DNA from: an uncultured Sulfurovum sp.
Lineage (GTDB): Bacteria > Campylobacterota > Campylobacteria > Campylobacterales > Sulfurovaceae
DNA: 15,749 bases
NCBI GenBank assembly: GCA_902727905.1
Contig: CACVAR010000335.1
Span: 1-15,749, forward strand
Direction: 5' to 3'
Position numbers and translations under genes: made by a program. The notes under the pieces were generated by a model. That model was not told the DNA's origin and did not search any database. It saw only the letters and a list, made by a program, of their open reading frames with translations. Shown here piece after piece: positions 5,744-13,301 of the stretch (within the stretch, counting starts at the first letter, position 1; every line of letters begins with the position of its first letter).

Positions 5744-6487
5744 ATGAAACACATTCTATTAACAATCATGATTATAGTATTTTATGGTTGTAGTTCAAAA
5801 GATGACTATATACTTTTTAACCAAGTGGAAAAAAGTCAGAATAACCAAATTTTAAAACCATTGAACATTGAATTTGAATATAGAATTTTACCTCATGATA
5901 GAATTTCACTTATTGTATATAAACATCCTGAACTAAGTACAACAAGTATTGAAAATATGCAAGAAGAAAAAGGTCTTTTAGTTAATTCAAAAGGCTTTTT
6001 ACGTTTGCCCTTAATTCATAAAATTAAAATTTCTGGACTTACACAAACAGAGGCAGAAGAAAAAATCTCTAATGCCTATAGAACCTATCTAAAACATCCA
6101 GATGTTCAACTTGAAGTTCTCAATAAAAGAGCCTATGTAATAGGCGAAGTTCGTAGAGCTGGAGAAATAGAACTTAAGAATGAGCGTTTAAGTCTTTTAC
6201 AAGTTCTTGCATTAGCTGGTGATTTAACAGATGGAGCTAATAGAAAGTCAATTCTTGTATTTAAAAGTGGTGATACAAAAAAAGTTCGTGCCAGTGTAGT
6301 GGACTTAACAAATTCAAAGTCTCTAATAACGGCTAATTTAATGATAGAACCAAATGACATTGTATATGTTATGCCAAATGATATGAAAGTATTCAATAAT
6401 AAAATTAGTGAAATAGCTCCTATATTTAACCTAATAGGAAGTGTATTGAACCCATTCTTAACACTTAAAATTTTATCTGACCAATAA
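5744..6487 (+). CDS. Outer-membrane polysaccharide export lipoprotein (Wza/OPX family)
   Basis: A 247-residue lipoprotein and first gene of the surface-polysaccharide operon. A short hydrophobic leader ends in FYGC with the lipid-bearing Cys at 16; the +2 residue is Ser, which favours the outer membrane. The lipobox is imperfect (Phe at -3). A Poly_export domain (about 45-125, starting YRILPHDRISLIVYKHPELS) is followed by one SLBB domain (about 128-212, with YVIGEVRRAGEIEL). The last 30 residues are hydrophobic/amphipathic and may form the pore helix. E. coli Wza (about 380 residues) has more SLBB modules, so this is a short GumB-like type. It would form the exit channel working with the next gene product. 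GGAGAG lies 7 nt before the ATG. Confidence 0.88.
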   Translation: MKHILLTIMIIVFYGCSSKDDYILFNQVEKSQNNQILKPLNIEFEYRILPHDRISLIVYKHPELSTTSIENMQEEKGLLVNSKGFLRLPLIHKIKISGLTQTEAEEKISNAYRTYLKHPDVQLEVLNKRAYVIGEVRRAGEIELKNERLSLLQVLALAGDLTDGANRKSILVFKSGDTKKVRASVVDLTNSKSLITANLMIEPNDIVYVMPNDMKVFNNKISEIAPIFNLIGSVLNPFLTLKILSDQ

Positions 6488-6502
6488 CAAAGATACAAAA
6501 TT

Positions 6503-8842
6503 ATGAAAATAGATATTACAAAAGAAACTAACAGTCACTTAACTTTCAGAGAAACACTCAATATACTAAAAGCACACAAATGGTTAATACTGCTTACCAC
6601 TTCTATTTTCATCTCTATTAGCTATATATATATCTACTTTAAAGAACCTATATATCTTTCATATTCCATTATTAAAGTTAAGTCTAGTGCAAAAGAGCCA
6701 TCAAAAGACCTTATTAATAGCAAAATTTCTGGTCTAATTACAAAAAATGTTCTTGAAGAAATTTCACTTTTAAAGACATATAAAGTTAATAAGCAGTCAC
6801 TGGATAGTATAAACTTTACAACAAAATATTATAAAGATCTTAATAATTATAAAAGAACTGAAATTTTTGGGAATACAGTAGCAATTGATATTAGCGATAT
6901 TCAGATATACAATACAGAAATCATAGGTAAAGTACTTACTTTAACTCCTACACAAGATGGCGATGGCTATACTCTTAGCTATCAAATTCCATATCAAGAC
7001 AAAATCAAACAATATTTATTTGGTCTTGATATATTTAAGTTTAAAACTCTAACAAATAATAACTATGGGAAAAATATTCAAAATAATTTTTTTAAATTAA
7101 AAATAAATAAAAAGTTTAACTTCTCATATCCAATTCATTTTATCCTAAATGGTGGAAACCGTGATATTTTTGAAAAAATTATATATAATAAACTTAATAT
7201 AACCCAACTCGAAAAAGACACTTCTCTAATTAAAATTTCTTATGAAGATACAATTCCACAAAGAGCGACTCTTTACGTAGATGCTTTAACCAAAAGTTTT
7301 ATTGACTATAGTATAGAAAGCAAAAATAACCATAATAGTAAAACACTAAATTTCATTATTAAAGAATTAAAAAATATTAAACAAGAACTAAAAGACTCTG
7401 AAAAAAACCTTGAATTACATCAAATTTCAAAAAATATTGTAAGACCATCAGAAGAAGGTGCTCTATATATTAAAAATTTAAGTACTATAGAAATTAAAAT
7501 TTCTGAAAATAAACTTAGAAAGAAACTTATAAAGAATTTAATTTCATTTATACAAAACAACTATAATCTAGATGCCATTGCCCCTTCTATTTCTAAGTTA
7601 AATGATAGTAATACTTTAGCATTAATTACAAAATTACAAAATAATCAAATTAGAGAAGAGGAATTAAAACTAGAATACACTAATGAATATCCTGAATTAA
7701 AAAATATACATAAAAAAATTTCTAAAATAAGAAATCAAATTGAATACAATTTAAAAAGCTTACATACAAACATTGAATATGAAAATATCAATCTTTTAGA
7801 ACGAAAAAAAACTTTTGAAGAAAATATGAGAGAACTACCTTCTAAAGAAAGAGAACTCGTTAATATTACCCGAAACTATGAAGTAAAATCTAAAATGTAT
7901 GAATATCTACTAAAGAAACAAGCAGAAAACAATATCCTTCAATTGTCTACTTTTTCAGACTATCAAATTATTGATAATGCTTATAACACAAATAAACCAG
8001 TTAAACCAAAACGTTTATTAATTTTAATTTTAAATATCTTTCTCGGTTTATTATTAGGTTTTTTACTTGCATTTCTAAAACACTCACGAAATGTTTATAT
8101 CCATAATAAAAGAGATATTGAGAAAATGACTTCACTTCAAATTTATGGAACTATTCCTTATTACAAACAAAAGAAAAATACAATTAGCCTAAATCAAACA
8201 GTAAAATCTCCATTTTCTGAAGCCTTCAGAAATTTAAGAACCAATCTACAGTTTACCAATCAAGCGAACAATAGTACCTCCATCTTAATCACCTCAACCA
8301 TTGCTTCAGAGGGGAAAAGTACTACGGCTGCAAACTTAGCAACCATTTTAGAAATGGCTAAATATAGAACTATTATTGTCAATTTTGATTTAAGAAAACC
8401 AGCGCTTCATAAATTTTTTAATGTTGTAAATGATAAAGGTATAAGTACCTATTTATCAGGTCAACATTCAATCAATGAGATTATTGAGCCTACTGAATTT
8501 GCCAATTTAGACATAATTCCTTCAGGCCCTATTCCATCTAATCCTTCTGAACTTATTTTAGCTAAAGAACTTCCTCTACTATTTAAAGAACTAAAAAAAC
8601 GTTATGAATACATAATTATTGATACTGCTCCAATCGGAATCATTAGTGACACAAAAACACTAATGCAATTTAGCGACCTCAATCTTATCATTATACGTGA
8701 AAATTATGCAAAAAAAGAGTTTATAGTGACACTAGAAGAGATGATTAGCAAACATGATTTTAAAAAAATCGGACTTATATTAAATGCATCAAAAGAACAA
8801 GGTGGAGAGTATGGTTATGGTTACAGTTATGAGTATAAATAA
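6503..8842 (+). CDS. Polysaccharide co-polymerase with BY-kinase domain (Wzc type)
   Basis: A 779-residue inner-membrane protein that controls chain length and export and phosphorylates itself on tyrosines. A Wzz-like part has one transmembrane segment near 27-47, a long periplasmic stretch with coiled-coil-rich sequence (about 280-480), and a second segment near 505-526. The cytosolic kinase half has the oligomerisation motif EAFRNLR, Walker A SEGKST (603-608, K605), a Walker A' stretch IIVNFDLRKP (about 624-633) and Walker B IIIDTAP with D707. The first Asp of the usual Walker A' D-x-D-x-R is Asn (N627). The tail YGYGYSYEYK carries five tyrosines at every second residue (770-778). The periplasmic half is much more AT-rich than the kinase half. 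No good ribosome site precedes the ATG; the stop overlaps the phosphatase start as TAATG. Confidence 0.92.
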   Translation: MKIDITKETNSHLTFRETLNILKAHKWLILLTTSIFISISYIYIYFKEPIYLSYSIIKVKSSAKEPSKDLINSKISGLITKNVLEEISLLKTYKVNKQSLDSINFTTKYYKDLNNYKRTEIFGNTVAIDISDIQIYNTEIIGKVLTLTPTQDGDGYTLSYQIPYQDKIKQYLFGLDIFKFKTLTNNNYGKNIQNNFFKLKINKKFNFSYPIHFILNGGNRDIFEKIIYNKLNITQLEKDTSLIKISYEDTIPQRATLYVDALTKSFIDYSIESKNNHNSKTLNFIIKELKNIKQELKDSEKNLELHQISKNIVRPSEEGALYIKNLSTIEIKISENKLRKKLIKNLISFIQNNYNLDAIAPSISKLNDSNTLALITKLQNNQIREEELKLEYTNEYPELKNIHKKISKIRNQIEYNLKSLHTNIEYENINLLERKKTFEENMRELPSKERELVNITRNYEVKSKMYEYLLKKQAENNILQLSTFSDYQIIDNAYNTNKPVKPKRLLILILNIFLGLLLGFLLAFLKHSRNVYIHNKRDIEKMTSLQIYGTIPYYKQKKNTISLNQTVKSPFSEAFRNLRTNLQFTNQANNSTSILITSTIASEGKSTTAANLATILEMAKYRTIIVNFDLRKPALHKFFNVVNDKGISTYLSGQHSINEIIEPTEFANLDIIPSGPIPSNPSELILAKELPLLFKELKKRYEYIIIDTAPIGIISDTKTLMQFSDLNLIIIRENYAKKEFIVTLEEMISKHDFKKIGLILNASKEQGGEYGYGYSYEYK

Positions 8843-9570
8843 TGTTTTTTTCTTCTCTTTTTAAAAAATCATCTGCAACAACAATAAACCCTTTTAAGGT
8901 TGACATCCATTCTCATTTACTTCCAGGGATTGATGATGGTGCTCAAACCTTAAAAGAATCAATAGCATTAATTAAACAGTTTCACCTATTAGGTTACAGT
9001 AAACTCATCACTACCCCACATATTATTAGTGATTACTACCCCAATACAAGAGAAATAATCACTGAAAAACTTGATATTGTTAAAAAAGCACTTGAGGAAG
9101 AAGAAATCAATATATCGATTGAGGCTGGAGCAGAATATTATGTTGATATGAGCTTTTTTAATTTGATTGAAGATCGTAACCTATTAACTTTTATGAAGCA
9201 TTATGTCTTGTTTGAGACAAATTATACAAGTAAACCCATAATTTTAGAAGAAATAATTCGTAACTTACTTCAAAAAGGTTATATTCCTGTTTTAGCTCAT
9301 CCTGAACGTTATAGTTATCTTCATTATGATATTAGAGCGTATAAGCATTTAAAAGCTCAAGGAGTTCTCTTTCAAATTAATGCAAGATCACTTTATAATA
9401 ACTCCAAACCTACCTCTAATATGGCACTTCAATTAATTAAACATGGTCTTGTTGACTTTATTGGTAGTGATGCACATAGAATGAGAGATATTAGACGACT
9501 TGAATCTTTTTTAAAAAGTAGAACATGTCAAAAAATGATTAAACTTAACAATATAAAAAATAATTTTTAA
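8842..9570 (+). CDS. PHP-family protein-tyrosine phosphatase (CpsB/YwqE type)
   Basis: A 242-residue metal-dependent phosphatase. The PHP metal ligands are visible in order: DIHSHLLPGIDDG (21-33, His23 and His25), TTPH (57-60), GAEYYVD, the AHPERY motif and GSDAHRM near the C-terminus. This layout is that of CpsB/CapC/YwqE, which remove phosphate from the C-terminal tyrosine cluster of the partner BY-kinase and so regulate polysaccharide production; it is unrelated to the low-molecular-weight phosphatase Wzb of E. coli. The ATG overlaps the kinase stop by one base (TAATG), giving coupled translation of kinase and phosphatase. It probably acts in the cytosol. The substrate is inferred from context. 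Confidence 0.9.
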   Translation: MFFSSLFKKSSATTINPFKVDIHSHLLPGIDDGAQTLKESIALIKQFHLLGYSKLITTPHIISDYYPNTREIITEKLDIVKKALEEEEINISIEAGAEYYVDMSFFNLIEDRNLLTFMKHYVLFETNYTSKPIILEEIIRNLLQKGYIPVLAHPERYSYLHYDIRAYKHLKAQGVLFQINARSLYNNSKPTSNMALQLIKHGLVDFIGSDAHRMRDIRRLESFLKSRTCQKMIKLNNIKNNF

Positions 9571-9587
9571 ATTTCTAAAGGAAATTA

Positions 9588-10622
9588 ATGCAATACAATA
9601 AAACAAAAACAGACTTATTAAAAAACCCAAAAACATGGGTCGTCACTGGAGTAGCAGGCTTCATTGGCTCAAACTTAGCTGAAGCACTTTTAAAGTTAGA
9701 TCAAAAAGTTATTGCTTTAGATAATTTTTCCACAGGACATAAACATAACTTAGAACACATTCAATCATCTGTTAGTCCTAAACAATGGGAAAACTTTCAC
9801 TTTACCCAAGGAGACATCACTGACTTTGAAACCTGTAAAAATATTACGAAAGATGTAGATATTATTCTTCATCAAGCAGCACTAGGTTCGGTACCACGCT
9901 CCATAGACAACCCCATTCTTAGCAATCATAATAATGTAAGTGGTTTTCTAAATATGCTAACTGCTGCAAAAGAAAATGGCGTCAAACGTTTTGTATTTGC
10001 TTCATCCTCTTCTGTTTATGGTGACTCTCAAGAGCTTCCTAAAGTTGAAGCGAGAACAGGTAACTTACTCTCTCCTTATGCTGTGACTAAATATGTGAAT
10101 GAACTTTACATGGGAGTTTTTGAAAAATGTTATGGTATGGAAACGATTGGACTACGTTATTTTAATGTTTTTGGAAAACGTCAAGATCCCAATGGAGCTT
10201 ATGCAGCTGTTATGCCCAAATGGATTGGACAAATACTCAACGGTGAAGATCTATTTATTAATGGAGATGGAGAAACATCTAGAGATTTTACGTATATTCA
10301 AAATGTTGTCCAAGCAAATATTTTGGCTGGAACAACAACCAATTCAGAAGCTTTTGGTCAAGCATTTAACACGGCAATTGGAGGAAGAGAAACCCTCAAC
10401 AACCTTTATGCGTCAATCAAAAAAGGAATTAATTCACATCTCCCCAAACTTGACATTAAAGATCCAATTTACAGAGATTTTAGAGCTGGTGACATTCGCC
10501 ACTCTAATGCCAATATTGATAAAATGAAAATGCTATTAGGTTATGAACCTACTCATACTTTAGAGAGTGGTCTACAAGAATCTATAGCATGGTACATAGA
10601 TGATATTAAAGGAAATAAATAA
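9588..10622 (+). CDS. UDP-N-acetylglucosamine 4-epimerase (WbpP/TviC type)
   Basis: A 344-residue extended short-chain dehydrogenase. The NAD-binding GVAGFIG lies at 21-27, ASSSSVYGD at 138-146 supplies the catalytic Ser, and Y164-x3-K168 is the active-site pair. Segments such as [42 protein letters not shown] and [10 protein letters not shown] match the P. aeruginosa WbpP and Salmonella TviC group, which interconvert UDP-GlcNAc and UDP-GalNAc or their uronic acids, rather than GalE. Together with the next gene it should supply UDP-GalNAcA for the polysaccharide. AAAGGA (9577-9582) lies 5 nt before the ATG; the stop overlaps the dehydrogenase ATG by one base. Family placement is confident, exact substrate inferred. 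Confidence 0.88.
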   Translation: MQYNKTKTDLLKNPKTWVVTGVAGFIGSNLAEALLKLDQKVIALDNFSTGHKHNLEHIQSSVSPKQWENFHFTQGDITDFETCKNITKDVDIILHQAALGSVPRSIDNPILSNHNNVSGFLNMLTAAKENGVKRFVFASSSSVYGDSQELPKVEARTGNLLSPYAVTKYVNELYMGVFEKCYGMETIGLRYFNVFGKRQDPNGAYAAVMPKWIGQILNGEDLFINGDGETSRDFTYIQNVVQANILAGTTTNSEAFGQAFNTAIGGRETLNNLYASIKKGINSHLPKLDIKDPIYRDFRAGDIRHSNANIDKMKMLLGYEPTHTLESGLQESIAWYIDDIKGNK

Positions 10623-11869
10623 TGAATAAAATAGCAGTAATAGGCTTAGGCTACGTAGGCTTACCATTGGCTCATGCATTTTCAGAGAAATATAAAGTCG
10701 TTGGGTTTGACATAGCACAATGGAGAATAGATGAGCTAAGGGCAGGAGTAGATAGAACATTAGAGCTAAACGAGGAACAAGTAAATGAAGCCATTAAAAA
10801 TAATATGGAATTTACAAATGTCTTAGAAGATATAGCTGATTGTAATATCTATATCGTTACGGTTCCTACCCCAATTGATAAACATAAAAAACCAGATTTA
10901 ACCCCTCTTCTCAAAGCCTCTGAGTCTATTGGAAAAGTACTTAAAAAAGATGATATTGTTATTTATGAATCAACTGTCTATCCTGGAGCTACAGAAGAAG
11001 ATTGTGTTCCCATTTTAGAAAAAGTATCAGGACTTAAATTTAATGAAGACTTTTACTGTGGATATTCTCCTGAACGTATTAATCCAGGAGACAAAGAACA
11101 CACTGTAACTAAAATTTTAAAAGTAACAGCTGGAAGTACTCCTGAAATTGGTCAAAAAGTAGATGAACTTTATGCTTCTATTATTACAGCAGGAACCCAT
11201 TTAGCACCAACGATTAAAGTTGCAGAAGCTGCAAAAGTTATTGAAAACTCTCAAAGAGATATTAACATTGCTTTTGTTAATGAACTTTCCATGATTTTTA
11301 ATAGGCTTAATATTGATACCAATGCTGTACTCGAAGCAGCAGGAACAAAATGGAACTTTTTACCCTTTAAGCCAGGACTTGTTGGTGGACACTGTATAGG
11401 TGTTGACCCTTACTACCTAACACACAAAGCTCAAGAAGTAGGCTATAACCCAGAAATCATTTTAGCTGGTAGAAGACTCAATGACAACATGGGTATTTAT
11501 GTAGCCAACCAAGTCATAAAATTAATGATTAAAAAAGGAAAAAAAATAGAGGGAAGTAGAGTACTTGTACTAGGAATCACTTTTAAAGAAAATTGTCCAG
11601 ATATTCGTAATTCTAGAGTTATAGATGTTATTCGTGAACTTCAGGACTTTGGTTGTGATATTGATGTTAGTGACTATTGGGCTGATAGAGAAGAGGTACA
11701 ACGTGAGTATAAGCTTGAACTTAAAAACAATATAGATATCGAGAGTTATGATGCTGTTATTTTAGCTGTTGCCCATAATAAATATAAAAACTTAGATTTA
11801 AAATCAGATGAAACACATGTTGTATTTGACATTAAATCTATCTTATCAGAAAGTGATGGACAACTTTAA
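10622..11869 (+). CDS. tviB: UDP-N-acetylhexosamine 6-dehydrogenase (TviB/WbpO type)
   Basis: A 415-residue nucleotide-sugar dehydrogenase that oxidises C6 of a UDP-HexNAc to the uronic acid with two NAD+. The Rossmann motif GLGYVG is at 8-13, the catalytic Cys is C258 in [16 protein letters not shown], and the C-terminal UDP-binding domain begins at about 320 with [16 protein letters not shown]. The sequence follows Salmonella TviB closely from memory (for example [47 protein letters not shown]), more than UDP-glucose dehydrogenases. It should make UDP-GlcNAcA or UDP-GalNAcA depending on the order with the epimerase. It is the last gene of the operon, coupled to the epimerase by TAATG, and its last 4 bases overlap the end of the convergent glycosyltransferase gene. 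Confidence 0.92.
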   Translation: MNKIAVIGLGYVGLPLAHAFSEKYKVVGFDIAQWRIDELRAGVDRTLELNEEQVNEAIKNNMEFTNVLEDIADCNIYIVTVPTPIDKHKKPDLTPLLKASESIGKVLKKDDIVIYESTVYPGATEEDCVPILEKVSGLKFNEDFYCGYSPERINPGDKEHTVTKILKVTAGSTPEIGQKVDELYASIITAGTHLAPTIKVAEAAKVIENSQRDINIAFVNELSMIFNRLNIDTNAVLEAAGTKWNFLPFKPGLVGGHCIGVDPYYLTHKAQEVGYNPEIILAGRRLNDNMGIYVANQVIKLMIKKGKKIEGSRVLVLGITFKENCPDIRNSRVIDVIRELQDFGCDIDVSDYWADREEVQREYKLELKNNIDIESYDAVILAVAHNKYKNLDLKSDETHVVFDIKSILSESDGQL

Positions 11870-13113
11870 TTTATTGAGGTTTTTACTTTTTTTGTAGATA
11901 AAGTATAATCTACTACTTTATCTATAATTACTAACATTTTTTTAGCTAAACTTCCTCTATCATAGTCATTTGCTAACTTTACACAACCTTGTTGACAAGC
12001 TAAATAGTTCTTCTTCTCTTTTAATGCTGTAAGTTTTAAAAGAAAGTCATCGGTATCCTCAGGTAAAAAGCACATACCCGCATTGTATTTCTCTAAAAGA
12101 TTCTGAGCTTCACCCCTGACACCCAATAGAGTAGGCTTACCCATTGCTGATGCTTCAAAAATTTTAGAGGGGATGACTTCTTTAAAATTATCTCTATTTT
12201 TTAAGGGTGCTAATGAAACATCGCAAATAGAAAGATACCGTGGAACTTCCTCTTTAACAACAGGATTTAAAAATGTTACATTTTCTAATGCTAACTTATT
12301 TGTAAGAGTTACTATCTCCTTTTTAATAGCCCCATCACCAATAAATAAAAAATGAATTTCCTTATCAACTACTTTGGCTATAGACTTAACAATGAAATCC
12401 AAACTATGTGCCATTCCATGTGTTCCGATATAGCCAACTATAAATTTATTATTAAGCTTTAACTCCATCAGTAAATATTCATCCTTAGGACGAATATTAA
12501 ACAACTTATTATTTGCTCCATTTGTTATAACAGAAATTTTATCTTTATTAATCCCCCGTGAAATCAAATTTTTTTTAAAAGCATTTGTTACAACAATAAC
12601 ATGTTCAGCATCCCTATAAAGTCCTAACTCTATTTTTTCTAAGAAACGTAAAACTTTTTCATGCTTCATCGCACCAACAGTTTTCAAACTTTCCGGCCAA
12701 ATATCTCGTAGTTCAAATATCCATGGCTTACTTTTAATTTTGGAAATTCCCCAAGCACTCCAAGTCGTAAAAAACTGTGGTGATGTTGCAATAATAAGAT
12801 CAAACTTTTGAAATATGCCCACAAAAAATGCCATAAGTGCATAACTTGAATAGTCTAATATACGTTTTGTAAAACCTTTGTTTTCAGTCATATAACTCCA
12901 AACACGTATCACCTTGACTCCATCGATAAACTCTTCTTGATATAATTTATTTTTATATCCTGCGTAAGTCTTTCCATGTGGAAAATTTGGATTACAAGTT
13001 AAGACAATCACCTCATAACCTAATGTAACCCAATATTTGCAATGCTCATATGTTCTGGTCGCTGGAGCATTGACTTCAGGTGGAAAATTATCTGTTAAAA
13101 ATAGTATTTTCAT
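11866..13113 (-). CDS. Family-4 glycosyltransferase (WbuB-like)
   Basis: A 415-residue GT-B glycosyltransferase. The N-terminal acceptor domain begins [20 protein letters not shown] and includes [10 protein letters not shown] (133-142), which is typical of the WbuB/WcaI-like group of O-antigen and exopolysaccharide transferases. The donor-binding C-terminal domain starts near 224 with [14 protein letters not shown] (258-261) and the E-x7-E motif (E312 to E320 in [17 protein letters not shown]) are present. It should add a nucleotide-activated sugar to a lipid-linked repeat unit at the cytosolic face; WbuB itself uses UDP-FucNAc, but the donor here is unknown. It lies opposite to the export operon, overlaps tviB by 4 bases, and has no clear ribosome site. 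It is the only glycosyltransferase in view. Confidence 0.88.
   Translation of the reverse strand: MKILFLTDNFPPEVNAPATRTYEHCKYWVTLGYEVIVLTCNPNFPHGKTYAGYKNKLYQEEFIDGVKVIRVWSYMTENKGFTKRILDYSSYALMAFFVGIFQKFDLIIATSPQFFTTWSAWGISKIKSKPWIFELRDIWPESLKTVGAMKHEKVLRFLEKIELGLYRDAEHVIVVTNAFKKNLISRGINKDKISVITNGANNKLFNIRPKDEYLLMELKLNNKFIVGYIGTHGMAHSLDFIVKSIAKVVDKEIHFLFIGDGAIKKEIVTLTNKLALENVTFLNPVVKEEVPRYLSICDVSLAPLKNRDNFKEVIPSKIFEASAMGKPTLLGVRGEAQNLLEKYNAGMCFLPEDTDDFLLKLTALKEKKNYLACQQGCVKLANDYDRGSLAKKMLVIIDKVVDYTLSTKKVKTSIN
11895..11924 (+). terminator. Hairpin behind tviB, inside the glycosyltransferase 3' end
   Basis: TAGATAAAGTA (11895-11905) and TACTTTATCTA (11914-11924) are a perfect 11-bp inverted repeat with an 8-nt loop, 26 nt beyond the tviB stop. 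A T run follows only about 10 nt later, and the stem has few GC pairs, so termination strength is uncertain. The hairpin lies in the C-terminal codons of the opposing gene. Confidence 0.35.
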
Positions 13114-13160
13114 AATTACACAATCTTATTTAAATTTTAAAGTTAACTATACTTCATTTA

Positions 13161-13169
13161 ATTATAACA
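13161..13169 (-). promoter_or_regulatory. Extended -10 promoter of the glycosyltransferase gene
   Basis: The minus strand carries a perfect TGn-TATAAT (TGTTATAAT) 47 nt before the ATG at 13113, with start expected near 13154. It sits in a spacer of about 11% GC (13141-13300) with A/T tracts upstream; 13211-13250 has no G or C at all. Confidence 0.55.
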
Positions 13170-13262
13170 TAATTTTTATAAAATAATTTTTTTAAATACT
13201 TTAAAACAGTTTATTTAAATTTTTAAATATTATTTATTATTAAAAAAAAACTATTTTTTCTG

Positions 13263-13268
13263 TACAAT
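13263..13268 (+). promoter_or_regulatory. -10 of the SdrD-like surface protein gene
   Basis: TACAAT preceded by T-rich sequence and TG, 33 nt before the ATG at 13302. It is divergent from the glycosyltransferase promoter about 100 nt away. No -35 is evident. Confidence 0.4.
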
Positions 13269-13301
13269 TATGAAATAAATCAAAATTAAAGGTTTAACCA
13301 A

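Noticed and set aside
6133..6498. 121-codon open frame on the minus strand opposite the Wza-like gene
   Set aside because: It is fully antisense to a well-supported gene, has no recognisable domain, and arises from low stop density in that frame.
10099..10527. 142-codon plus-strand open frame inside the epimerase gene
   Set aside because: It lies in another frame of a clear WbpP/TviC-type gene, and its translation has no family features.
13141..13300. Replication origin or small RNA in the AT-rich spacer
   Set aside because: No DnaA-box cluster, iteron or stable hairpin with a T run is visible; divergent promoters explain the spacer well enough.
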